A stretch of DNA of 10,064 bases, taken from assembly GCA_937907205.1 (NCBI GenBank), contig CALESE010000098.1, forward strand, positions 1 through 10,064, read 5' to 3'. The notes beneath the pieces were generated by a model, which was not told the origin of the DNA, did not search any database, and saw nothing but the letters and a program-made list of their open reading frames with translations. Of this stretch, positions 1 to 6,580 are shown piece by piece. The position numbers and the translations under genes were made by a program. Each line of letters opens with the position of its first letter. The first letter of the stretch is position 1. The DNA comes from an uncultured Romboutsia sp. (lineage in GTDB: Bacteria; Bacillota; Clostridia; Peptostreptococcales; Peptostreptococcaceae).

Positions 1-1
1 A

Positions 2-26
2 TGCAACATAAATATAAAGTGTTGCA
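2..26 (-). repeat. Short inverted repeat just downstream of typA
   Basis: A perfect 7-bp inverted repeat (TGCAACA / TGTTGCA, 11-base spacer) lies about 28 bases after the typA stop codon in the direction of typA transcription. It could be the stem of a typA terminator. The window ends right behind the distal arm, so the T-tract that would prove it cannot be seen. Confidence 0.3.
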
Positions 27-54
27 CTTGTATTGACAATCTATCATATAAAAA

Positions 55-1878
55 TTATTTTCCTTGTCTTGACTTATTATATCTTAATCTATCGTGTTCA
101 TTTAGAAATTTCTTTCTAAGTCTTATAGAATCTGGAGTTATTTCAACTAATTCATCATCATCTATAAATTCTAAAGCTTCTTCTAGAGTGAATGTTCTAG
201 CAGCTTGTAACTTTATAGCATCATCTGAACCAGAAGCACGAACATTAGTTAATTTCTTGTTTTTACATGGATTAACTACCATATCATCTTTTCTAGAATT
301 CATACCTATTATCATACCTTCATAAACTTCAACACCTGGATCAACAAACATTTGAGCTCTTTCACTTAATGCATTAAGTGCATAAGCCATAGTTGTACCA
401 GCACCTTGAGCTATTAAAACTCCATTACTTCTTCCTGGTATTTCACCTTTATGTTCTTCATATCTTTCAAATGATCTAACTAAAGAACCTTCTCCTCGAG
501 TATCATTTATGAATTCACTTCTGTATCCAAGTAATCCTCTTGTAGGAGCTATAAATGTTATTTTAACATAATCTCCTTCTATTTCCATAGCTTCCATCAT
601 AGCTTTTCTTAAGTTTAATTTATTTATAACAGTACCTGAATAAACTTCTGGACAGTTAACTATAACTCTTTCCATTGGTTCCATTAACATACCATCTTGT
701 TTTATAAGTAAAACTTCTGGCTTAGATACTCCTATTTCATATCCTTCACGTCTCATATTTTCTAAAAGTATAGATAAGTGAAGTTCTCCACGTCCAGATA
801 CTCTATATCCATCAGTTGTATCCATTGGCTCAACTTTAAGACCAACGTTAACCTCTAATTCTTTATCTAATCTGTCTTTTAAATGTCTTGTAGTTACAAA
901 TTTACCACTTTTACCAGCAAATGGAGAATCATTAACTAAGAAGTTCATAGATAAAGTAGGTTCTTCTATGTGTATCATTTCCATTGGTAATGGATTATCT
1001 GTGTTGCATATAGTTTCACCTATTGATATATCAGATATGCCAGCTATAGTAACTATATCTCCTGAATATGCTTCTGATTTTTCAACTTGATTTAATCCTT
1101 CGTAAACTGTAAGTTTAGATATTCTTCCTTTAGCTATTGAACCATCTGCTTTACATATAGATACTGTTTCGCCATTTTTAACAGTTCCTTTGTAAACTCT
1201 ACCTATTCCAAGTCTTCCTACATAATCATCATATGCAAGAGCAGATATTTGAAGTTGTAAAGGCTCATTATCATAGTTAGGATAAGCTTCAACATGGTTT
1301 ATTACTGTTTCAAATAATGGTGATAAATCAGTACTATCATCATCCATTTCTAATTTAGCTATACCTTGTTTAGCTATACCGTATATTATTGGGAATTCAC
1401 ATTGTTCATCATTTGCATTTAAGTCAACGAATAAGTCAAATACCTCATCAACAACTTCTTCAGCTCTTTGATCTTGTTTATCTATTTTGTTTATGAATAA
1501 TATTGGTCTTAAACCTGCTTCTAATGATTTTTGTAAAACGAATCTAGTTTGAGGCATTGGACCTTCACTAGCATCTACTAATAATATAACTGTATCAACT
1601 GTTTTTATAACACGCTCAACTTCAGATGAGAAGTCACTATGTCCTGGTGTATCTACTATGTTTATTTTATAATCCTTATAGTTTATTGAACAGTTTTTAG
1701 AATATATTGTTATACCTCTTTCTGCTTCAAGGTCATTACTATCCATTACACAGTCTTTTACTACTTCATTATCTCTAAATGTTCCAGATTGATGTAAGAA
1801 AGCATCAACTAATGTAGACTTTCCAGCATCAACGTGGGCGATAACTGCTATATTTATAATTTTATGTTTTGCTGACAT
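55..1878 (-). CDS. typA: Translational GTPase TypA/BipA
   Basis: This is a ribosome-associated GTPase of the EF-G/LepA superfamily, acting in the cytoplasm on 70S ribosomes or assembling 50S subunits. In other bacteria it matters for growth in the cold and under stress. At 607 residues it has the usual family length. The G-domain motifs are all visible: the P-loop AHVDAGKS (residues 14-21), the switch I signature ERGITI (53-58), DTPGH (76-80) and NKID (130-133). They are followed by the domain II beta-barrel and the TypA-specific C-terminal region. The P-loop has Ala-Gly-Lys-Ser where many TypA proteins have His-Gly-Lys-Thr, a conservative variant that should not impair nucleotide binding. 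The start is supported by AAAGGAG eight bases upstream and by a promoter at 1913-1941. The gene is monocistronic here and diverges from the small gene at 2106. The identification is very secure. Confidence 0.97.
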   Translation of the reverse strand: MSAKHKIINIAVIAHVDAGKSTLVDAFLHQSGTFRDNEVVKDCVMDSNDLEAERGITIYSKNCSINYKDYKINIVDTPGHSDFSSEVERVIKTVDTVILLVDASEGPMPQTRFVLQKSLEAGLRPILFINKIDKQDQRAEEVVDEVFDLFVDLNANDEQCEFPIIYGIAKQGIAKLEMDDDSTDLSPLFETVINHVEAYPNYDNEPLQLQISALAYDDYVGRLGIGRVYKGTVKNGETVSICKADGSIAKGRISKLTVYEGLNQVEKSEAYSGDIVTIAGISDISIGETICNTDNPLPMEMIHIEEPTLSMNFLVNDSPFAGKSGKFVTTRHLKDRLDKELEVNVGLKVEPMDTTDGYRVSGRGELHLSILLENMRREGYEIGVSKPEVLLIKQDGMLMEPMERVIVNCPEVYSGTVINKLNLRKAMMEAMEIEGDYVKITFIAPTRGLLGYRSEFINDTRGEGSLVRSFERYEEHKGEIPGRSNGVLIAQGAGTTMAYALNALSERAQMFVDPGVEVYEGMIIGMNSRKDDMVVNPCKNKKLTNVRASGSDDAIKLQAARTFTLEEALEFIDDDELVEITPDSIRLRKKFLNEHDRLRYNKSRQGK

Positions 1879-1912
1879 CTTTGTGTCTCCTTTCGATTAA
1901 AATAACTTTTTA

Positions 1913-1941
1913 AGTATATCATAGTATATCTGTGTATACAA
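1913..1941 (-). promoter_or_regulatory. Sigma-A-type promoter of typA
   Basis: Reading the minus strand, TTGTAT (1941-1936) and TATACT (1918-1913) are separated by exactly 17 bases, close to the housekeeping consensus. The -10 lies about 35 bases before the typA start codon. This is a sequence match only; no start site has been mapped. Confidence 0.65.
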
Positions 1942-2105
1942 GGTACTAATATAGGTAATCGTTTGGAAAAATAATAAAATTTCCTGGGAAAACATTTTAT
2001 AAAATCTTTGTGTAGGTATATTTTATAAAAAAGTTTAGAGAATGAGTTAAGGGGGTATATATTAAAAATAATAATTATAATAAGAAAAATTAGGAGGATT
2101 AATAT

Positions 2106-2303
2106 ATGACTAAATTAGTAAAAGTATGTCCATATTGTTCAAATGTAGATGTAGATACATTAAGAGAAGAACTAGGAGCAGATAAAGTTTCAACAGGATG
2201 TGTAGGTGCTTGTAGAGCATACAAAACAGAAGCTGTTGGTAAAATAGATGGAGAATTTACAATAAAGCAAACAGAAAAAGAATTTATAGAAGCTTGTAAA
2301 TAA
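2106..2303 (+). CDS. Small cysteine-rich DUF1450-like protein
   Basis: This 65-residue protein has five cysteines: a CPYC pair at residues 8-11, a GCVGAC pair at 32 and 36, and Cys64 next to the C-terminus. The spacing and the GC-x3-C segment resemble the DUF1450 / YuzB-like group of thioredoxin-fold proteins, thought to bind a metal or an iron-sulphur cluster. The cellular role of that group is not established, and the family assignment here is from memory of its pattern. There is no signal peptide or membrane segment, so it is probably cytosolic. A strong TAGGAGG ten bases upstream fixes the start. The gene is a single-gene unit: it diverges from typA and is closed by the terminator at 2330-2374. 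Alternative reading: a small ferredoxin- or redoxin-like protein of another family. Confidence 0.8.
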   Translation: MTKLVKVCPYCSNVDVDTLREELGADKVSTGCVGACRAYKTEAVGKIDGEFTIKQTEKEFIEACK

Positions 2304-2329
2304 TAAATAAATATAAGTATTTAAAAGAG

Positions 2330-2374
2330 CCCTAAATAAATAGAATGAAAAATCCTATTTATTTAGGGTTTTTT
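2330..2374 (+). terminator. Rho-independent terminator after the DUF1450-like gene
   Basis: A perfect 14-bp stem (CCCTAAATAAATAG with its complement at 2355-2368), an 11-base loop and six T residues form a textbook intrinsic terminator 27 bases after the stop codon. Confidence 0.9.
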
Positions 2375-2457
2375 ATATAAATTAAATAAGATTTTATTGA
2401 ATAATAAATGTCAATATGAAATAATATAAATTAAGATTAATGAAAGGACGGTATTAT

Positions 2458-2508
2458 ATGAAAAAATACAATTATTTTGAGCTCGTAGGAGGACTTCTTG
2501 CTAAATAA
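2458..2508 (+). CDS. Possible 16-codon leader peptide upstream of the mutS2-like gene
   Basis: An ATG at 2458, preceded by AAAGGACGG at a plausible distance, opens a 16-codon frame (MKKYNYFELVGGLLAK) ending in TAA at 2506. I do not recognise the peptide. It lies between the terminator at 2374 and the mutS2-like start at 2586. Its last three codons and its stop fall inside the 5' arm of the hairpin at 2497-2544, so ribosomes finishing it would disturb that hairpin. This is the usual geometry of a translated leader or attenuator, but regulation is inferred. It could instead be a chance ORF, a very short secreted peptide, or the surviving 5' end of a decayed gene. An internal TAGGAGGA is also present at 2486-2493. 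Confidence 0.35.
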   Translation: MKKYNYFELVGGLLAK

Positions 2509-2544
2509 GGAGTCAAATTAATAGTTAATTCCTTATTTAGTAAG
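2497..2544 (+). promoter_or_regulatory. Hairpin (possible attenuator) in the mutS2-like leader
   Basis: The arms at 2497-2511 and 2530-2544 pair over 15 bp with a single G-U, around an 18-base loop. The 3' arm is followed by only four T residues, so this may be a weak or conditional terminator rather than a full stop. It lies 41 bases before the mutS2-like start codon, and I see no good promoter between the two. The mutS2-like transcript therefore probably crosses it. Confidence 0.5.
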
Positions 2545-2585
2545 TTTTGAATTTAAATCAAGGCTTATAAATAAAGGAGAAAAAA

Positions 2586-4496
2586 ATGAATAATACAACC
2601 ATAGAAAAATTACAATTAAATGAAGTAAAAGATAAAATAAAAGAATACTGTGTAAGTTCACTTGGAAAAGAGTTAATAGATAAGCTAATACCAAGTAAAA
2701 ATATAAAAATAGTGAAAAGAAAGCTAAAAGAAAATATAGAAGCTAAAAAGGTATTAGAAAATAGCAATCATATACCTTTAGAAGGATTATTCAATATTAT
2801 ACCTATAATAGAAAAAATAGAAAAAGGAATGATATTAGAACCAAATGAATTAATACGAATAGAAGATTTTTTAAGAGGTTGTAAAAAAATTAAATCTTTT
2901 ATGATTGATAAAGAATTCTATTCACCAACTTTAAGCTCTTATGCACTTAATATAACTTTATGTGAAAATATAGAACATGAGATTAACCACTGTATTAAAA
3001 ATAATAAAGTAGATTCTCAAGCTAGTAAAGAGCTAAAAAAAATAAGAAGAAATATAGAAGTTGCAGAAGGGAAAATAAAAGAAAGATTAAATAAATTTAT
3101 AACATCTAGCACTAATAAAAAATATATTCAAGAATTTATAATATCTAAAAGAGACGACAGATATGTTGTGCCTATAAAAGCATCATATAAAAATGAAGTA
3201 GACGGAGTTGTACTTGATACTTCCTCAAAAGGTAATACTGTTTTTATAGAACCACGTAGTGTATCTAAGCTAAGTTTAGAACTTATAAGTTTAAAAAGTG
3301 AAGAATCTATAGAAGAATATAAGATATTATCTTATTTAACAGAGCTTATATTTGAGAAAATACCAGAAATTAAGCTTAATATAGAAGTAATAGGCGAGTA
3401 TGATATGGTATTTGCAAAAGCCAAATATAGTCAAAATATAAATGGAATAACACCTAAAATAAATGATAATGGGTATATAAATATAGTTAATGGAAAACAT
3501 CCACTTCTTAAAGGTAATGTTGTAGCACTAAATTTTGAGATAGGAAATACATATAGATCTCTTGTAATAACAGGACCTAATGCAGGAGGCAAAACAATAT
3601 CATTAAAAACAGTAGGTATTTTAACTTTAATGGTACAGTGTGGACTTGATATTTGCGCAGATGAATCTACAGAAATTTGTATATTTGAAAATATATTTGT
3701 TGATATTGGAGATAATCAAAGTATTGAAAATGCACTTAGTACATTTTCATCTCATATAAAAAATATTGCAGATATAATGCAAAAATCAAATAATAAAACA
3801 TTAGTAATATTTGATGAAATAGGAAGTGGAACAGAGCCAAATGAAGGTGCAGGTCTAGCTATATCAATATTAGAAGAGTTTTATCATATGGGATGTATAA
3901 CAATTGCATCTACTCACTATGGAGAAATTAAGAAGTTTGCAAATATTCATCCAGAATTTGAAAATGCAGGTATGATGTTTGACAAAAATACTCTAGAACC
4001 ACTTTACAAACTAACAATAGGTAAATCAGAAGATAGTAATGCTTTATTTATATCTAAAAAAATGGGTATAAAAGATAAAGTATTAAATAGAGCAAAAGAA
4101 TATATAAATGATAAAAACTACAATTTAGATACAGTAAATAAAAATAAAATAGTTCAAAGCAAAGATGAATCTGAAGAAGAAGTGGTTAAAGAGATTTATA
4201 ATTATGAAGTTGGAGATAAAGTAAAACTACTAGATAAAAATGATTATGGCATAGTATATAAGCAAATTGATAAATTAAATAATATAGAAGTTTTGTATAA
4301 AAATGAATTTATAAAGATTAATGTAAGACGAACAGAACTATCTATAAAAGCATCTGAATTATATCCTAAAGATTATGATTTAAATAGTTTATTTACAAGC
4401 TATGAAGAAAGAAAATTAGAAAAAGATATACAAAGAGGGTCTAAAAAGGCTTTAAAGAAAATTCAAAAAGAAATAAAGAATAATAGATTGATATAA
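2586..4496 (+). CDS. MutS2-like ATPase without Smr domain
   Basis: This is a MutS-family ABC-type ATPase closest to MutS2, a family that acts on branched or recombination DNA, or on collided ribosomes, rather than in classical mismatch repair. The N-terminal ~300 residues are the helical lever/core region. The ATPase domain shows Walker A GPNAGGKT (residues 330-337), Walker B LVIFDE (406-411) followed by the signature GSGTEPNEGAG, and the ASTHYGEIK segment of the H-loop. A small KOW-like beta segment (about YEVGDKVKLLDKNDYG onward) follows, then a short basic tail. The protein is 636 residues against roughly 780-790 for canonical MutS2. The long coiled-coil linker is nearly absent and there is no C-terminal Smr nuclease domain. 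The reading frame is clean, so this looks like a natural short paralogue and not a truncation. AAAGGAGA (2573-2580) supports the start. The gene ends in the shared terminator at 4495-4541. Confidence 0.88.
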   Translation: MNNTTIEKLQLNEVKDKIKEYCVSSLGKELIDKLIPSKNIKIVKRKLKENIEAKKVLENSNHIPLEGLFNIIPIIEKIEKGMILEPNELIRIEDFLRGCKKIKSFMIDKEFYSPTLSSYALNITLCENIEHEINHCIKNNKVDSQASKELKKIRRNIEVAEGKIKERLNKFITSSTNKKYIQEFIISKRDDRYVVPIKASYKNEVDGVVLDTSSKGNTVFIEPRSVSKLSLELISLKSEESIEEYKILSYLTELIFEKIPEIKLNIEVIGEYDMVFAKAKYSQNINGITPKINDNGYINIVNGKHPLLKGNVVALNFEIGNTYRSLVITGPNAGGKTISLKTVGILTLMVQCGLDICADESTEICIFENIFVDIGDNQSIENALSTFSSHIKNIADIMQKSNNKTLVIFDEIGSGTEPNEGAGLAISILEEFYHMGCITIASTHYGEIKKFANIHPEFENAGMMFDKNTLEPLYKLTIGKSEDSNALFISKKMGIKDKVLNRAKEYINDKNYNLDTVNKNKIVQSKDESEEEVVKEIYNYEVGDKVKLLDKNDYGIVYKQIDKLNNIEVLYKNEFIKINVRRTELSIKASELYPKDYDLNSLFTSYEERKLEKDIQRGSKKALKKIQKEIKNNRLI

Positions 4497-4541
4497 ATAA
4501 AAATAAAACATAGGGAAGTTCTCTATGTTTTATTTTTATTT
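4495..4541. terminator. Bidirectional terminator between convergent genes
   Basis: A perfect 19-bp inverted repeat (4495-4513 and 4523-4541) with a 9-base loop is A-rich on one side and T-rich on the other. It can therefore end transcription from both directions. It overlaps the last bases of the mutS2-like stop codon at one end and the stop codon of the minus-strand ligase remnant at the other. Confidence 0.85.
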
Positions 4542-4889
4542 ACACTAAGTTATACTCTTTATAAAGCTTCCATGTATTATCAACCCATTTATATATACAA
4601 ATATTATCAAAATTGCAATTAAAATCACAAGGAATTTTATTTACATAACCCCATAGCTCATTAAAAATTTTTTGTATTTTTTTAGAGCTAATAGTAACAT
4701 GAAATATTTTATTTTTACCATCATGTTTATCAAATTTAATATAAGATATTTTTGATAACTCATCAATTAATTCATCATGAAGAATTTGCCCTTCTTTACT
4801 CATTAAGATTTTCATAAAAACTACTCTGTTGTCAAAAGAATCATAACCTTTTATTTTATAAGGTTTAGACTTACGATTACATATCTCAA
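4540..4889 (-). pseudogene. Decayed 2'-5' RNA ligase-like (LigT / 2H phosphoesterase) gene
   Basis: The longest ATG frame (4540-4815, 91 codons) is only the C-terminal half of a 2'-5' RNA ligase-like protein. It carries the second catalytic motif as HVTI (residues 39-42 of that frame) and ends in an ICIYKW...WKLYKEYNL segment typical of the family end. The frame stays open without a start for 15 codons before that ATG (4860-4816), encoding YKIKGYDSFDNRVVF, which reads as family sequence. Further upstream a well-placed GGAGG (4901-4897) and a TTG at 4889 begin LRYVIVSLN, the expected N-terminus, in another frame that stops at 4851. About 60-70 codons of the middle, including the first HxT motif, appear to have been deleted with a frameshift. 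The deletion size rests on my memory of relatives of about 170 residues. The product, if any, should be inactive. It converges on the mutS2-like gene. Confidence 0.75.
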
Positions 4890-5021
4890 AATAGTACCTC
4901 CATAAAGTATGATAGTTACAATCTATTTTTAAATTATTAATATATATAAATTATCACAATAATTATCAGTAAGAATATTTTATTATAGATTAATTATAAA
5001 AAATATTAATTTTTAAATAAT

Positions 5022-5039
5022 AATTACATGTTTGTAATT
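5022..5039. repeat. Operator-like inverted repeat upstream of the pspA-like gene
   Basis: AATTACA and TGTAATT form a perfect 7-bp inverted repeat around TGTT, 20 bases upstream of the -35 of the predicted promoter at 5060-5089. The position and symmetry would suit a dimeric regulator. The flanks are so AT-rich that chance cannot be excluded. The surrounding gap (4902-5059) shows nothing else that I can support. Confidence 0.3.
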
Positions 5040-5059
5040 TTATATAAAATTTATATAAA

Positions 5060-5089
5060 TTGCAAATTCTTTATGATATTATATATAAT
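5060..5089 (+). promoter_or_regulatory. Promoter of the pspA-like cluster
   Basis: TTGCAA (5060-5065) and a perfect TATAAT (5084-5089) are 18 bases apart. Together they give a good sigma-A-type promoter with an 87-base interval to the ATG at 5177. It is the best match in the 4902-5176 gap and is the likely promoter for the three-gene cluster. Confidence 0.5.
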
Positions 5090-5176
5090 AATATAAACTA
5101 AATATTAAAAAAATATAAAGGATAGTTTATAAGTTTGCAAATAAGATAATTAATATAAATGAATGGAGAGATTAAA

Positions 5177-5828
5177 ATGAGTTTCTTTAAAAGATTAAGC
5201 TAATAAAGCTTTAGAAAAACATGAAAACCCAATTGAATTATTAGATTTATCAATAACTAAAAAAGAAAAATTACTTCAAGATGCTAAAAAGCAATGTGCA
5301 AACTTTATAGCATCAGTAGATAGCATAAGAGGAGAGAAGAAGGCTTTAGAAGAAAAGATAGCAAAATATGAAGAAGCTACAAAAGCAGCTATATTAAAGG
5401 AAGATACTGAAAAAGCTCAAAGTTTTGTAAAACAAAAATTAGAATTACAAGAAAAACTAACTCAAACAGAAGCTAGAATAAAAGAACAAGATGGTAAAAT
5501 TCAAGTTATAAAAAATAAAATAGAAGAATTAGAAATAGAAATATCTAAGATGAAATCTAAAAAACAAGAATTAGCTACAAGATTAGATGTTGCACAGATA
5601 AACAATGAAATAAATGAAACATTAGCAGGTCTTAATGATGATAATGGAATAAACTTAGATGATTTAGAAAAGAAAGTTTTACAAAAGGAAAACTATGGTA
5701 AAGCATTAGAAGATTTAAAACCAAAAGATGAAGATGTGTTACTTGATGAGTATATAAATAATTCACCAGTTGTAGATACAAAAATATCTGATGAATTAGA
5801 AAGAATAAAAAAAGAAATGGAAAAATAA
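5177..5828 (+). pseudogene. PspA/IM30-family gene, frameshifted after codon 8
   Basis: An ATG at 5177 with GGAGA seven bases upstream encodes MSFFKRLS, the typical PspA/IM30 N-terminus, then hits TAA TAA at 5201. From 5199 the +1 frame runs open to 5828 for 209 residues. It begins ANKALEKHENPIELLD and continues as the long helical coiled-coil of PspA, including a KKQELATRLDVAQINNEINETLAGL stretch like the family's conserved helix. A joined product would be about 217 residues, close to normal PspA length. No start codon exists in the second frame before the internal ATG at 5550, which would give only a 92-residue C-terminal piece. PspA proteins form oligomeric scaffolds on the cytoplasmic face of the membrane and respond to envelope damage. 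The break is one extra base or two missing bases. It may be a true recent mutation, a sequencing error or, less likely, recoding. The downstream 209 codons show no further decay. Confidence 0.8.
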
Positions 5829-5837
5829 TTCTAAAAT

Positions 5838-5870
5838 AAGGTAGATGGTTAAAAGCTATCTACCTTTATT
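5838..5870 (+). terminator. Hairpin between the pspA-like gene and the Cys-cluster gene
   Basis: A 13-bp stem (5838-5850 with 5854-5866, two G-U pairs) closed by three A residues lies 9 bases after the pspA-like stop. The T-tract is interrupted (TTTATT). It may therefore be a leaky terminator lowering expression of the downstream genes, or an mRNA-stabilising hairpin. I see no strong promoter between it and the ATG at 5905. Confidence 0.5.
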
Positions 5871-5904
5871 AATTAAATGACCTAAAACAAGGGGGGACTA
5901 TAAA

Positions 5905-6579
5905 ATGGATGAAAGAGTTAGTCAAGAAAAAAATAAATATAATAAGATATATACAGATTTAGTATTTGCAAGTGATGATTTAAGACAGATACTAGATAGT
6001 GAAGAGATAAATAAGAGAAGTTTTTTAATAAAATTAGATATATTAAAAGATTATATGAATTTCTTAGATAAAATAGAAAAAGAAAGTAAAGAGAATAAGG
6101 GATTTTTCAAGAAGATATTTAGCTCTTCTAAAAATATAAATGAGGAGATAAATAATTACTTAACGCAAGATAGAAAAATGAGTATAGAAAAGCTTGATAA
6201 ATGCTCACAATGTAAATGTAGAAACTGTGTAAGCATATGCCCTATGAACCATTGTTTTAATTGTAGGGATAAGGAATATGTAAATGAGTGTAATAAAAAA
6301 GATTCACTACTTACAAATAGTAAAGATACAGTAACTCTTTATCAAGGTGATGAGGAATTTATATTTAATGTAGCAGGATATTTAGTAGAAAAAGATAATA
6401 ATGGAAATTACAATAGATATGTATACCTAATAGATAGCAAAGATCCAGATAATCAGCATATATTAAAATATAGTAAATTTAAAGGTGAGGAATATTATGA
6501 CTCTGTAATAGTAGATGATACTCAAGATGAACTTATTAGAATAAATGATAAATTCATAGAAATGGGGTTAAGGGTATAA
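5905..6579 (+). CDS. Uncharacterised protein with eight-cysteine cluster
   Basis: I do not recognise this 224-residue protein as a named family. The first ~95 residues are charged and helical, with no signal peptide or membrane segment, so it should be cytosolic. Eight cysteines follow in 30 residues (100, 103, 105, 108, 112, 117, 120, 129) with His116. The spacing would suit two zinc-binding knuckles. A CxxCxC-like start could also suggest an iron-sulphur cluster, but the ferredoxin pattern is not clean. The last ~90 residues look beta-rich and acidic (VAGYLVEKDNNGNYNRYVYLID and onward). The start is supported by a GGGGGGA run at 5891-5897. It follows the pspA-like gene by 76 bases and is separated by one base from the next gene, so the three probably form an operon. 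A role as metal-stabilised adaptor between PspA and a membrane partner is inference only. Confidence 0.8.
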   Translation: MDERVSQEKNKYNKIYTDLVFASDDLRQILDSEEINKRSFLIKLDILKDYMNFLDKIEKESKENKGFFKKIFSSSKNINEEINNYLTQDRKMSIEKLDKCSQCKCRNCVSICPMNHCFNCRDKEYVNECNKKDSLLTNSKDTVTLYQGDEEFIFNVAGYLVEKDNNGNYNRYVYLIDSKDPDNQHILKYSKFKGEEYYDSVIVDDTQDELIRINDKFIEMGLRV

Positions 6580-6580
6580 T

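Noticed and set aside
33..60. TTGACA at 33-38 as a plus-strand promoter
   Set aside because: There is no -10-like hexamer at 16-18 bases, and it would fire antisense into typA.
2034..2081. Promoter for the DUF1450-like gene (TTTAGA/TATATT or TATAAT at 2076-2081)
   Set aside because: Neither pairing has both good hexamers and good spacing, so no single promoter could be chosen.
2547..2571. Possible promoter between the leader hairpin and the mutS2-like start (TTGAAT with TTATAA)
   Set aside because: The spacing is only about 12 bases, too short for a sigma-A promoter.
4540..4815. An intact 91-residue hypothetical protein on the minus strand
   Set aside because: The homologous frame continues upstream of the ATG and the real start signals lie at 4901-4889, so it is described as part of a pseudogene.
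5550..5828. A separate 92-residue gene starting at the internal ATG at 5550
   Set aside because: The frame is open and PspA-like back to 5199, and the ATG falls inside the conserved coiled-coil with no ribosome binding site. It is the C-terminal part of the frameshifted pspA-like gene.
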